This document shows positions 1-6,796 of a stretch of DNA of 49,461 bases, one piece after another. The position numbers were made by a program, and so were the translations under genes. Location: the NCBI GenBank assembly GCA_003220615.1, contig QHTB01000153.1, positions 1 through 49,461 of the forward strand, read 5' to 3'. The notes beneath the pieces were generated by a model. It ran no database searches. It worked only from the letters and a program-made list of their open reading frames with translations, and was not told where the DNA came from. Positions within the stretch are counted from its first letter, which is position 1. Each line of letters starts with the position of its first letter. This DNA comes from Candidatus Rokuibacteriota bacterium. Its GTDB lineage: Bacteria; Methylomirabilota; Methylomirabilia; Rokubacteriales; CSP1-6.

Positions 1-1
1 C

Positions 2-268
2 GTCGATCAAGAGATGGAGCGACTCACGGCGCAGGGCCTCGAGGAGCTGATGTGTCCGGCCGCCGAGCTCGAGGGCGTTCCCGTGGAACGCGTGGTCCGC
101 TTCGGCGAGCCCGCTGAGGAGATTCTGCTCGAGGCCGATGCTTTCGGCGCCGATCTCATCGCGGTGACGACGAGCACGCGCAGCCGGCTCGCGAGCGCAC
201 TCGCGCCCGGGCTGGGCGAGCGCGTGCTGCGCGAGGCACCAGTTCCTGTTCTTTTGCTGCGCGACTGA
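2..268 (+). CDS. Universal stress protein, C-terminal part (runs off window start)
   Basis: The open frame is already in progress at base 2, so the gene starts outside the window and only about 88 C-terminal residues are seen. The end pattern is that of the UspA fold: a strand ending in GADLIAVTTSTRSRL, then an APGLGERVLREAPVPVLLLRD tail, where the serine-rich loop and the APVPVLL strand are the usual signature of the family. Usp proteins are cytoplasmic, often bind ATP, and are induced by stress. The ATP-loop glycines of nucleotide-binding members are only partly matched here, so ATP binding is uncertain. An internal ATG at 14 is unlikely to be the start because the frame is open upstream. 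Confidence 0.8.
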   Translation, partial: VDQEMERLTAQGLEELMCPAAELEGVPVERVVRFGEPAEEILLEADAFGADLIAVTTSTRSRLASALAPGLGERVLREAPVPVLLLRD

Positions 269-317
269 CCGCGACGTCAGGCTGCGAGGGCCCGCGGAAA
301 CACAGAGTGGCATTGAA

Positions 318-333
318 GTGGTGACCCCGGCGG
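318..333. repeat. Direct repeat copy 1 (putative att remnant of tRNA-Glu 3' end)
   Basis: The 16 bases GTGGTGACCCCGGCGG here are identical to 2337-2352, which is the 3' end of the tRNA-Glu gene read antisense (3' T-stem strand, acceptor strand, CCA and one base more). A partial tRNA 3' end duplicated about 2 kb from the intact gene is the classic footprint of site-specific integration at a tRNA. Confidence 0.6.
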
Positions 334-707
334 CGTCCGGAGCCCCCGGGCCCCCGGTCGTGGCCCCAAGGCTGGCCCGCCGGCCGGGCGCGGGGGCCAT
401 CGATGAATCCCCGGACGCGACGAGCGGCCGGCGCGTGCCCGCGAATGCGCTCGAGGACAACTTCCGCCTCTACTACTACGACCGTGGCCGGCGACAGCTC
501 GCGAGCGCGCCCGTGAAGGCGCCGCCCATGGGTCAATGGCTTCTGCTTCGTGTGGTCGCCATCGGCGACCACATACAGGGCTGGCTCGACGGAGCACTGC
601 TGCTCGACCACCGCGACGCGCGCTTCCGCACGGGGCGGGTCGGTCTGTGGACCAAGGCGGATTCGGCCACGGCCTTCGACGATCTGGTCGTCGGCGGGAT
701 CCCTTGA
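318..707 (+). pseudogene. C-terminal fragment of a concanavalin-like (DUF1080/LamG-type) domain protein
   Basis: From about residue 40 (ANALEDNFRLYYYDRGRR) to the end (GRVGLWTKADSATAFDDLVV) this reads as the second half of a secreted jelly-roll lectin/glycoside-hydrolase-16-like domain, with the usual GQWLLLRVVAIGDHIQGWLDG core strands. Such proteins are normally about 200 residues with an N-terminal signal. Here the first 40 residues are low-complexity Pro/Ala/Gly and do not look like the family, and homology begins abruptly at ANALED. The frame starts with GTG inside the 16-base repeat shared with tRNA-Glu, so I read it as a gene truncated at an integration or deletion point. Expression is doubtful. 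Confidence 0.55.
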
Positions 708-779
708 CAGGGTGATGCAACTATTGTTTCATTGTAAAACACGATGCACATTCCCCCCTCACGCAGAAGGGATCCGGCC

Positions 780-1780
780 ATGCCCCAGGAGATCGCGCCG
801 ATCGCCGTACGCCCGTCGACGCTCAACGGATCTTGGAACACATGGTGGTCAGTCACTACGAAAACAACTACGGGAACGCCGTGCGAGCGCTGAACGCCGT
901 CCGCCGCGAGCTTGCCGCGCTCGACGCGGGTACGCCGCCGTACCGCCTGCGCGGGCTCAAGCGCGAAGAGCTCTCGCTGATGGGCTCGGTCGCGCTGCAC
1001 GAGCTCTACTTCGGCAACCTCGGCGGCTTCCGCCGCGCCGGACCCAACTCGGGCCTCGGTCGCCCCGACTGGCACGAAGTGCCGGACGCCCTCGCCGCGG
1101 AGATCGCGGCGGACTTCGGCAGCGCCAGTGCGTGGCGTCGCGAGTTCGTCGGAACGGCGCAGTCGCTGGCGGGCGGCTCAGGATGGGTGCTCCTCACCTA
1201 CTCGCGCCGGCAGAAGCGGTTCTGGAACCAGATCGCGACGGATCACACGCAGGCGGCCGTCGACGCCGCGCCCGTGCTCGTTCTGGACATGTACGAGCAC
1301 GCCTACCAGATGGACTTCGGCGTGAACGCGACCGCGTACATCGACACGTTCTTCCGCAACATCAACTGGGAGGCCGTGCTGAAGCGGATCGAGGCCGCGC
1401 GGAACGATCAGCCGCTGCCGAACGAAGACCCGTCGTCGACGAAGGACATGCCGTCGGTCTCGGTCGAGGAGCTCGCTGCGCAGATCGCCAACGGCAGCGG
1501 CGCGCAGATTGTCGACGCGCGGCAGCGGGATCACATGTCGCGCCACGTGGATCTGATGGCGGGCGCGACGTGGCGCGATCCGGATCGCGTCGAGGAGTGG
1601 ATCGCCGAGCTGACGCCGGACAAGCCGGTGGCCGTTTACTGCTCCTACGGCTTCGACGTCGGGCGCAACGTGACGAAGACGCTCATCGAGCGCGGCTTCG
1701 ACGCGCGCTTCGTCCGCGGCGGCATCGCGGCGTGGTACGCCTCGGGCGGCGCGCGCGCGCTCAGACCGACGGCGGGATAG
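780..1780 (+). CDS. Fe/Mn superoxide dismutase fused to C-terminal rhodanese domain, with apparent frameshift near the start
   Basis: The main open frame begins at TTG 833 and gives 315 residues. Numbering from 833, metal-ligand positions of Fe/Mn SOD are present: His8 (VVSHYENNY), His56 (VALHELYFGNLGG), Asp152 and His156 (LDMYEHAY). The usual second-sphere His and Tyr of the first helix (HxxxHxxxY) are Asn and Ala here. After a linker near residue 200 comes a rhodanese domain with active-site Cys270 in VYCSYGFDVGR. The natural N-terminus (MPQEIAPIAVRPSTLNG) lies in another frame from ATG 780, preceded by an AGAAGG ribosome site; one extra base near 831 would join the two frames. Either a real frameshift, so translation from TTG 833 loses 17 residues, or a sequence error. 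It should dismutate superoxide and possibly transfer sulfane sulfur. Confidence 0.82.
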
Positions 1781-1838
1781 CTCCGAGCATCTCGAGCCGC
1801 GCCGCGTTTACGACAGGTGCTGTTTCGTAGTTGGCCCA

Positions 1839-2405
1839 GTGCCCGGCGTCGAACGTCGGAAAGTCGACGCCGGGCCGGAAATCGTCGAGCGGGCGATCGA
1901 GTTCGCCATCGACGAGCTGAGACCGGACAGCGACGACTCACGGCGCGCTGACATCCTCGCCGAGATCCACAGACTGGACTCGGAGCTCGCCAGGCTGACG
2001 GCGGCGATCGCGAGCGGCGGCGATCTTCCGGCCCTCCTCGCGGCCGTCAAGGAGAGGCAGGATCGCCGGGAGCGCTGGGAGCGGATGCTGATCGAGCTGG
2101 ACGCGATGTCGAGGATCGGTCGAAGCGAGCTTTCGTGTCTGGAGCGCGAGATCCGCCACCGGCTGGCCGACTGGCGGGCGATGCTGCGGCGCGAGGTCCC
2201 CGAGGCGCGCGAACTCCTCCGGAACCTGATCGTCGGCCGGATCGCATTCACGCCCCGCCCGGAGACTCGCGTCTACGAGTTCTCCGGGAGGGGGTCTTTC
2301 GGGCGTGTCCTGGCCGGAACGACCAGTCCAGTTTCGGTGGTGACCCCGGCGGGATTCGAACCCGCGATCTCGACCTTGAAAGGGTCGCGTCCTGGGCCAG
2401 GCTAG
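1839..2405 (+). pseudogene. C-terminal remnant of a large serine recombinase
   Basis: Only the end of a serine recombinase is left: an EIVERAIEFAIDEL helix, then a long charged coiled coil (about residues 30-115) and the late element WRAMLRREVPEARELLRNLIVGRIAF followed by FSGRGSFGRVLAG, which closes many large serine recombinases. The catalytic resolvase domain (Ser-containing), recombinase domain and zinc ribbon are absent, so it cannot be active. The frame is open upstream without a convincing start. The last 23 or so residues (from VTPAGFEPAIS) are simply the antisense of tRNA-Glu, so the real protein probably ended near 2335. Its position directly against the tRNA suggests it was the integrase of an element that used this site. 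Confidence 0.65.
2337..2352. repeat. Direct repeat copy 2 (att remnant in tRNA-Glu)
   Basis: Exact 16-base match to 318-333. It covers the 3' end of the minus-strand tRNA-Glu, including the encoded CCA. Together the copies bracket the lectin fragment, the SOD-rhodanese gene and the recombinase remnant. Confidence 0.6.
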
Positions 2406-2416
2406 ACGACGGGGTC
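2338..2416 (-). tRNA. tRNA-Glu (anticodon UUC)
   Basis: Read on the minus strand the acceptor GACCCCG (2416-2410) pairs with CGGGGTC (2348-2342), followed by discriminator A and an encoded CCA (2340-2338). The anticodon arm is CGACC-CTTTCAA-GGTCG, giving anticodon TTC, which reads GAA/GAG glutamate codons. The T-arm is GCGGG-TTCGAAT-CCCGC. The D-arm begins with the GTCGTCTAGCC typical of tRNA-Glu. Confidence 0.95.
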
Positions 2417-2425
2417 AGCCACCTC

Positions 2426-2431
2426 AGTATA
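2426..2431 (-). promoter_or_regulatory. Possible -10 box of tRNA-Glu
   Basis: TATACT on the minus strand lies about 10 bases upstream of the tRNA 5' end. No good -35 box is seen at the proper distance, and the region overlaps the end of the upstream lipoprotein gene, so the tRNA may also be reached by read-through. Confidence 0.35.
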
Positions 2432-2440
2432 ACCGCTGAA

Positions 2441-3136
2441 TCAGCGCGCCGGGTGCACCGAGGTGTGAACCTCGACGGTCGTGCCGGTCTGATAACGGCC
2501 GCTGGGCGGGACCCTGACCGTGATGGGCCCGCGCGGCGACTCGACGGTCAGGCGGCCGGACGGGTCCACCTCGAGTAAACGGCCGCGCACCACCGCGTAT
2601 TCCCCAGGCTCACTCGTCGGCGACGCAGCCGGGTCCAGCGTCGTCGAGGCGGGCGAGTGGCCCGGAGGCGCCGGCGCCATCGGCTGGACACGCATCTTCA
2701 CGACCGCCTGGTCACCAACCTTGACGACCGACGACGTCGCCTGGGCCACCCAGACCTCGACGGCTCCCCGCTCCGTGTCGATCGTCACCTTGCCGACTGG
2801 GTCGATCGACGTGACTCGGCCATTCACGTTCATCTCGTCGGGCGCCCCGACCGCCATCAGCGGCACCGGCGGCGTCATGGTCGTCTGGATCTCGGCGGGT
2901 CCGGCCAGGACACCGTAGACGGTCCTCATCGAATGCAGGTCCAGGCCCCGGAACTGATCCGGAGCCGCTTTGACACGGATGGTCTGGCCACCTTGGCGAA
3001 GGGTGATGATCCCTGCCTGCTCGTCCCACGTCCACACTTCGCCCGTAAACGCGCTCGTACCAGGGGCTGAAGGCGCCGTGGACGCGCATCCGGCGAGGAT
3101 CAGCACCACGGTCAGCAAGCCGAGAATGCTCCTCAT
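2441..3136 (-). CDS. Lipoprotein with three tandem beta-barrel (DUF5666-like) repeats
   Basis: I start at ATG 3136 (MRSILGLLTVVLILAGC), which gives a type II signal peptide with lipobox LAGC and a GGAGGG ribosome site 7 bases upstream; the frame is open further upstream but without signal character. The mature 210 or so residues hold three similar units: GEVWTWDEQAGIITLRQ, GRVTSIDPVGKVTIDTERG and GRLLEVDPSGRLTVESPRG, each a short beta-barrel pattern G-x-V-x-x-[VI]-D-x-x-G-x-[VLI]-T-[VIL]. This matches small OB-like DUF5666 repeats found in secreted proteins of unknown function. A Pro/Ser/Ala-rich linker separates the second and third. Predicted to be membrane-anchored outside the cytoplasm. 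It ends 24 bases from tRNA-Glu on the same strand. Confidence 0.75.
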   Translation of the reverse strand: MRSILGLLTVVLILAGCASTAPSAPGTSAFTGEVWTWDEQAGIITLRQGGQTIRVKAAPDQFRGLDLHSMRTVYGVLAGPAEIQTTMTPPVPLMAVGAPDEMNVNGRVTSIDPVGKVTIDTERGAVEVWVAQATSSVVKVGDQAVVKMRVQPMAPAPPGHSPASTTLDPAASPTSEPGEYAVVRGRLLEVDPSGRLTVESPRGPITVRVPPSGRYQTGTTVEVHTSVHPAR

Positions 3137-3212
3137 GTGACGTCCCTCCTCGTTGGGTGTTGCCGAAGGATTACAAGTACGGTGCCAGGAAGCCGATGGC
3201 GCGACGAGAACG

Positions 3213-3578
3213 TCAGGGCGATTGCAGACCGGCACCGAAACGGAAGGAACTCACGCGCGCGCGATAACTCGTGGCGCCTGGCATCGTGGGCACGGTCGCC
3301 GAGAACGATGCGCTGCGGCCGGATGCGATGGACGGGCTCACGAACGCGATGCCGCGAGCCACGGTTTTGCCGCTCGCGTCGAGCGCTTCGGCGGTGACGT
3401 ACACGTCCACCGCGTCGAGGCGGTTGTCGTTGAACACCGTGCCATTGATCCGAGTCTGTCCGGGATTGCTTCGATCCGCGGTGTGCGTGACGCGGAAGCC
3501 GTCCTGTGCGCTGGCGACGGCAGCGAGCATCAGCAGCGCGACACCGACACCCACACCCACAACGCGCGGCCAGCTCAC
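3213..3578 (-). CDS. Small exported protein, FxLYD-like domain
   Basis: GTG 3578 is chosen because it forms a GTGA overlap with the stop of the upstream glutaredoxin-like gene and has a GGGAGAG site before it; a GTG at 3593 is the alternative. The product of about 121 residues has a signal peptide (VGVGVGVALLMLAAVASAQ) and one beta-sandwich-like domain with the pattern INGTVFNDNRLDAVDVYVTAEALDASG, which resembles FxLYD/DUF3426 domains that describe extracellular Ig-like modules. Function unknown. The tight overlap suggests co-translation with the selenoprotein candidate upstream. Confidence 0.65.
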   Translation of the reverse strand: MSWPRVVGVGVGVALLMLAAVASAQDGFRVTHTADRSNPGQTRINGTVFNDNRLDAVDVYVTAEALDASGKTVARGIAFVSPSIASGRSASFSATVPTMPGATSYRARVSSFRFGAGLQSP

Positions 3579-3919
3579 ACGTGTCTCTCCCACGCCAACG
3601 CTTCGTGGTACAGGTCTTCGGTGAAGCCACGGACGAGCAGGTCGCCCAGCACGAGAACGGGCACTCGCAAGAAACCGTCCTCGTGGACCAGATACTTGAT
3701 CACGTCGGCGTCGCTGGGTGCGGTCAGGCGAACGATGTCCACTCCTGCCTTGGCGAGGAGCCGGCGCGAGCCACGGGCCAGCGCCAGCGTGCCGGCCCGG
3801 TCCACGGGCGCCGATTCCACGAGACGGCTCTCGAAGGTCAGTCCACGTTGCGAGAGAAACTCCCTCGCCTTCTGACAGGTCGGTCAGCCGTTCTTGTTGT
3901 ACAGGATCGGATCGACCAC
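3575..3919 (-). CDS. Glutaredoxin/ArsC-like protein with in-frame UGA in a UxxC motif: candidate selenoprotein
   Basis: Read from GTG 3919 (AAGGTGG site just upstream) the frame gives VVDPILYNKNG, then TGA at 3886-3884, then PTCQKAREFLSQRGLTFES and onward to TGA 3577-3575: 114 residues if the UGA is decoded. The UGA falls exactly where the first Cys of a thioredoxin-fold CPTC redox motif belongs, making U-P-T-C. Further on there is a cis-Pro segment (RVPVLVLGDLLVRGFT) as in glutaredoxins. Strong fold conservation after the UGA argues against a pseudogene. A hairpin 15 bases after the UGA (3868-3850) resembles a bacterial SECIS. Automatic callers would start it wrongly at GTG 3820. Probable role: thiol/selenol oxidoreductase. 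No selA/B/C/D genes are in the window, so decoding capacity is unproven. Confidence 0.78.
3850..3868 (-). promoter_or_regulatory. Candidate bacterial SECIS hairpin
   Basis: On the minus strand GCGAG-GGA-GUU-UCU-CUCGC folds into an 8-bp stem (one G-U pair) closing a 3-base GUU loop. The loop begins 24 bases after the UGA, and has G as first base, which fits the accepted bacterial SECIS pattern (short apical loop with an early G, some 16-37 bases after the UGA). Confidence 0.6.
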
Positions 3920-3956
3920 GGCCCCACCTTGTAGCACACGGGCCGGGCCGCGGCGA

Positions 3957-4712
3957 CTACTTCACGGGGGCGTACGACTTGAGCGTGGTGCCGAGCGTGT
4001 CGGTGATGAAGCTGCCCGGGCACAGCAGGAAGGCGCGCTCTCGCTTGGGATTGTGGACGGGCCCTCCCTTCACGACGCGCTTGATGACGTGCCCGGCCCG
4101 CCACAGGATGGCGAAGGTGCGCTCGTCGCCGGTGTCGAGCGTCTCGCGATTGTTCAGGCAGTAACGATCGGTCACGCGCATCACGTCCTTCTCGACGTAC
4201 TCCTCCGCGTAGAGCTGACCCATGAAATCGGTGTAGGCCTTGATGTCCTCGGGACGCTGAAGTGGGGGCGGAGCCACGCCCATCCCGACCGTGCTCAGGG
4301 CGTCGTTGCCGTACAGCACACGCGTGTTCGGCCGGCGGATACGACGCTTGGAGTCGGAGAAGATGGTGAAGCCGCGCTCTCTCACCTCGGCGATCGTGTC
4401 CCCGCGGATGCTACGTGCCTCGTCGGCCTCCTGAATCGCCATGAAGGCCAGCACCATCGCGTCGAGGTCGGGCAAGTTACACTCGCCGGCGGCGGCGTTG
4501 GACTCGTAGCCGCGCCGCGCTCTTCGCTCCTCACGGCGTGCCTGCTTGATCGCCTCGGAGTCCTTGCACGGCTCGCTGAACAGGCCGGTGGTCACGAAAT
4601 CGAAGTGCTCGCTCTTGAGCAGCGGCCCCGTCGACCGACAGCCGCCCGCCAGGATCGCCATGGAACACGTGATCAACACCCAGTGAACCGGCGCTGATCT
4701 CGGGTCAGCCAT
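3957..4712 (-). CDS. Hypothetical lipoprotein
   Basis: Start at ATG 4712, which has AAGGAG 7 bases upstream and opens a signal peptide ending in a lipobox-like ILAGGC; the frame continues upstream but has no signal. 251 residues. The mature part is charged, with an Arg-rich stretch (KQARREERRARRGYESN), four or more cysteines (EPCKD, GECNL, RYCLNN, LLCPG) and a C-terminal section FAILWRAGHVIKRVVKGGPVH. I do not recognise a family. Cysteines in an exported protein suggest disulfides. A perfect palindrome lies about 110 bases upstream and could be its operator. Confidence 0.65.
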   Translation of the reverse strand: MADPRSAPVHWVLITCSMAILAGGCRSTGPLLKSEHFDFVTTGLFSEPCKDSEAIKQARREERRARRGYESNAAAGECNLPDLDAMVLAFMAIQEADEARSIRGDTIAEVRERGFTIFSDSKRRIRRPNTRVLYGNDALSTVGMGVAPPPLQRPEDIKAYTDFMGQLYAEEYVEKDVMRVTDRYCLNNRETLDTGDERTFAILWRAGHVIKRVVKGGPVHNPKRERAFLLCPGSFITDTLGTTLKSYAPVK

Positions 4713-4820
4713 GGCGCAACTCCTTTCACTGAACCGACAAGAGCAAACGCACTGCCAAACCCCCGAGCACGTGAATCGAGCAGTCATGGTGCGGCGATGG
4801 CTCACGGCCTCGGGACGGCG

Positions 4821-4843
4821 TTGAAGGAAAAGTTTTCCTTCAA
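4821..4843. promoter_or_regulatory. Perfect 11-bp inverted repeat (possible operator)
   Basis: TTGAAGGAAAA, one central base, then TTTTCCTTCAA. It is the most AT-rich symmetric element in the region, located between the lipoprotein start (4712) and tRNA-Lys (4980). Perfect symmetry with a 1-base centre suits a dimeric regulator; a terminator for tRNA-Lys is possible but there is no usable hairpin loop. Confidence 0.45.
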
Positions 4844-4979
4844 TGTGGGTCGGCGGAGCGTTGGCCGTCTGCGCTCCCGACCCGCTTCGTGCGCCGGAGA
4901 GCCGGCGCCTGCGAAAGAATTTTCGGGGCGGATCTGTCATCGTGTACAAGGGGGGTGATGCGGGACCGTGGAGTTTGCT

Positions 4980-5055
4980 TGGTGAGCCGTCAGGGACTCG
5001 AACCCTGGACCCCCTGATTAAAAGTCAGGCGCTCTACCAACTGAGCTAACGGCTC
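4980..5055 (-). tRNA. tRNA-Lys (anticodon UUU)
   Basis: Minus-strand acceptor GAGCCGT (5055-5049) pairs with ACGGCTC, then A and an encoded CCA (4982-4980). Anticodon arm CCTGA-CTTTTAA-TCAGG gives TTT. D-arm TAGCTCAGTTGGTAGAGC and T-arm CAGGG-TTCGAGT-CCCTG are canonical. Confidence 0.97.
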
Positions 5056-5064
5056 GTCGGGAAC

Positions 5065-5092
5065 ATTCTAAGCAGATGGAGTTGGAACGCAA
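5065..5092 (-). promoter_or_regulatory. Promoter of tRNA-Lys
   Basis: On the minus strand TTGCGT (5092-5087) is separated by 16 bases from TAGAAT (5070-5065), which lies 9 bases before the tRNA 5' end. The -10 box matches the sigma-70 consensus at five of six positions. Confidence 0.55.
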
Positions 5093-5201
5093 TGAACGGT
5101 CGGTGTCGGAAATGGCGACAGCCGAGGCCGCACGACGTGTGGCTGGGCGTCAAAGTCTCCAATACGCAACGTCTGGCACTCTCGCTGCAATCAGCTGAGC
5201 C

Positions 5202-5450
5202 ATGAGCATCGGAGGACGCGCGACACTTCTGTTCGTCGTCGATCGCAACGAGACGGGTCGGTACGAGTACCTCTGCAAGGCGTTTGCGAGCGACGACCGG
5301 GTGGCCGTCATCCTCGACCGGCGCCACGGCGAGCGGCGCGGCTCACGCACCAGGATCCCGAACGATCGTCGTCGCTCCGAACGGCGCATCCGAGAGAATC
5401 ACCACGAGTTGGCCCGCCTCGGGTACACCCTGGTCCGACTCCAGACGTAG
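5202..5450 (+). CDS. Small conserved basic protein (RRxxERR type)
   Basis: 82 residues. An N-terminal alternating segment (RATLLFVVDRNETGRYEYLCKAF) looks like a beta-alpha start, followed by DDRVAVILDRRHGERRG and an Arg-rich tail NDRRRSERRIRENHHEL. The pattern ILDRRxGERR...RRRSERR is one I associate with short uncharacterised proteins in GC-rich environmental bacteria. No catalytic motif. It is one of few plus-strand genes here, placed between tRNA-Lys and convergent purA. Function unknown; nucleic acid binding is a guess from charge. Confidence 0.65.
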   Translation: MSIGGRATLLFVVDRNETGRYEYLCKAFASDDRVAVILDRRHGERRGSRTRIPNDRRRSERRIRENHHELARLGYTLVRLQT

Positions 5451-5470
5451 CGAGCCCGCCAACCCGGGAG

Positions 5471-6796
5471 CTAGAGCAGGCTCGACCGCACCGACGGGAA
5501 CCAGCGCATGAGCGGCGACTCCTCGCACAGGATCGTCTCGTCACGCTGGGCGCCCGTCGAGACCATGCAGAGCGGGACCCCGATGAGCTCCTCCAGGCGC
5601 TCCAGATAGCGCCGAGCCTTCGCGGGTAGATCCGCCTCGTTCTTCGCGCGGCTGGTGGGTGACATCCACCCCGACACGTCTTCGTACACGGGCTCGGCGC
5701 CGTGCAGGATCGCCTCCTCCTCGGGGAAGTCCGTGAGGAGCTCGTTCTTGTAACGGTACGCCGTGCAGATCTTCACGGTCTCGCACTGGTCGAGCACGTC
5801 CAGCTTGGTCAGCGCGACGGTGTCGAGCCCGTTGATGCGGACGGCGTAGCGGAGGACCACGGCGTCGAACCAGCCGCAGCGCCGGGGCCGGCCGGTGGTG
5901 GCGCCATACTCGTTGCCCCGGGCCCGGATGTCCTCAGCCATCTGCCCCGACATCTCCGTCGGAAGCGGACCCGACCCGACCCGAGTCGTGTAGGCCTTGG
6001 CCACACCGAGAATGCCCTGGATGCGGGTCGGCGGCACGCCCGTACCCGTGGCGGCGCCCCCGGACGTGGTCGACGACGAGGTGATGAACGGATAGGTGCC
6101 GTGATCCATGTCGAGCATGGTGCCCTGGGCGCCCTCGAACAACACCGAGTACCCGCTCTCGATCCAGCGCGTCAGCAGCAAGGCGGTGTCGGTGATGTAG
6201 GGCGCCAGCCAGCCGGCGTAGCGGAGGTAGGGATTGAGGATCTCGTCCGTCGTGAAGGTCTGGGCATCGTAGATCTCGCGCAGCAGACGATTCTTCTGGG
6301 CGACGTTTAGCTCCAGCTTCTCGCGGAAGAGCCGGACGTCGAGAAGGTCGGCCATGCGGATGCCGACACGGGCGGCCTTGTCCACGTAGGCCGGGCCCAC
6401 GCCCTTGCCGGTGGTGCCGATGCGCCGGTTGCCGAGCTTCGCTTCGGAGGCGCGATCGAGCGCGGGGTGATACGGCATGATCAGGTGCGCGTTCTTCGAG
6501 ATGAAGAGATTGCCGTCGAAGCTCACGCCTCGCTGCACGAGCGATTCCATCTCCTCGATGAGCGAGCCGGGATCGACGACCACGCCGCAGCCGATCACGC
6601 ATCGGCAGCCGGCGTGCAAGATGCCCGACGGGATCGAGTGGAGCACGTACTTCTCGCGGCCCACCACCACGGTGTGACCGGCGTTGTTGCCCCCCTGGTA
6701 CCGGACGACGACGTTGACGTGAGGGGTGAGGATGTCGACCACCTTCCCCTTCCCCTCGTCTCCCCACTGGGTGCCGACCACGACGATGTTAGGCAT
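5471..6796 (-). CDS. purA: Adenylosuccinate synthetase
   Basis: Converts IMP and aspartate to adenylosuccinate using GTP, the first committed step to AMP. The 441 residues are full length. Near the start is QWGDEGKGK, the GTP-binding/catalytic loop, followed by GGNNAGHT with the general-acid His, the IGTTGKGVGPAY segment, FEGAQGTMLDMDHGTYP, and GATTGRPRRCGWFD near the base-binding region. ATG 6796 is preferred over the adjacent TTG 6799. It overlaps the end of hisZ by 8 bases, as in other bacteria where hisZ and purA are neighbours, so the two are probably translated from one message. Confidence 0.97.
   Translation of the reverse strand: MPNIVVVGTQWGDEGKGKVVDILTPHVNVVVRYQGGNNAGHTVVVGREKYVLHSIPSGILHAGCRCVIGCGVVVDPGSLIEEMESLVQRGVSFDGNLFISKNAHLIMPYHPALDRASEAKLGNRRIGTTGKGVGPAYVDKAARVGIRMADLLDVRLFREKLELNVAQKNRLLREIYDAQTFTTDEILNPYLRYAGWLAPYITDTALLLTRWIESGYSVLFEGAQGTMLDMDHGTYPFITSSSTTSGGAATGTGVPPTRIQGILGVAKAYTTRVGSGPLPTEMSGQMAEDIRARGNEYGATTGRPRRCGWFDAVVLRYAVRINGLDTVALTKLDVLDQCETVKICTAYRYKNELLTDFPEEEAILHGAEPVYEDVSGWMSPTSRAKNEADLPAKARRYLERLEELIGVPLCMVSTGAQRDETILCEESPLMRWFPSVRSSLL

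Noticed and set aside
724..752. Possible SOD promoter (TTGTTT, 17 bases, CACATT)
   Set aside because: The -10 match is too weak to claim, although the short AT-rich stretch before the SOD gene is suggestive.
550..1830. Plus-strand frame of 426 codons over the SOD gene
   Set aside because: Arg-rich shadow of the SOD-rhodanese gene in another frame.
2338..2405. End of the recombinase frame (AGFEPAISTLKGSRPGPG)
   Set aside because: Antisense of tRNA-Glu, not protein sequence of the recombinase.
2435..2445. GCTGA-A-TCAGC as a terminator of the lipoprotein gene
   Set aside because: Only a 5-bp stem without loop space or U-run, and it overlaps the coding end.
3575..3820. Short ORF from GTG 3820 as an independent 81-residue gene
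   Set aside because: It lacks the redox motif and the first fold elements; the frame with the UGA explains it better.
4843..5049. Plus-strand frame ending in GTRTLDPLIKSQALYQLS
   Set aside because: It is the antisense of tRNA-Lys read as protein, a well-known annotation artefact.
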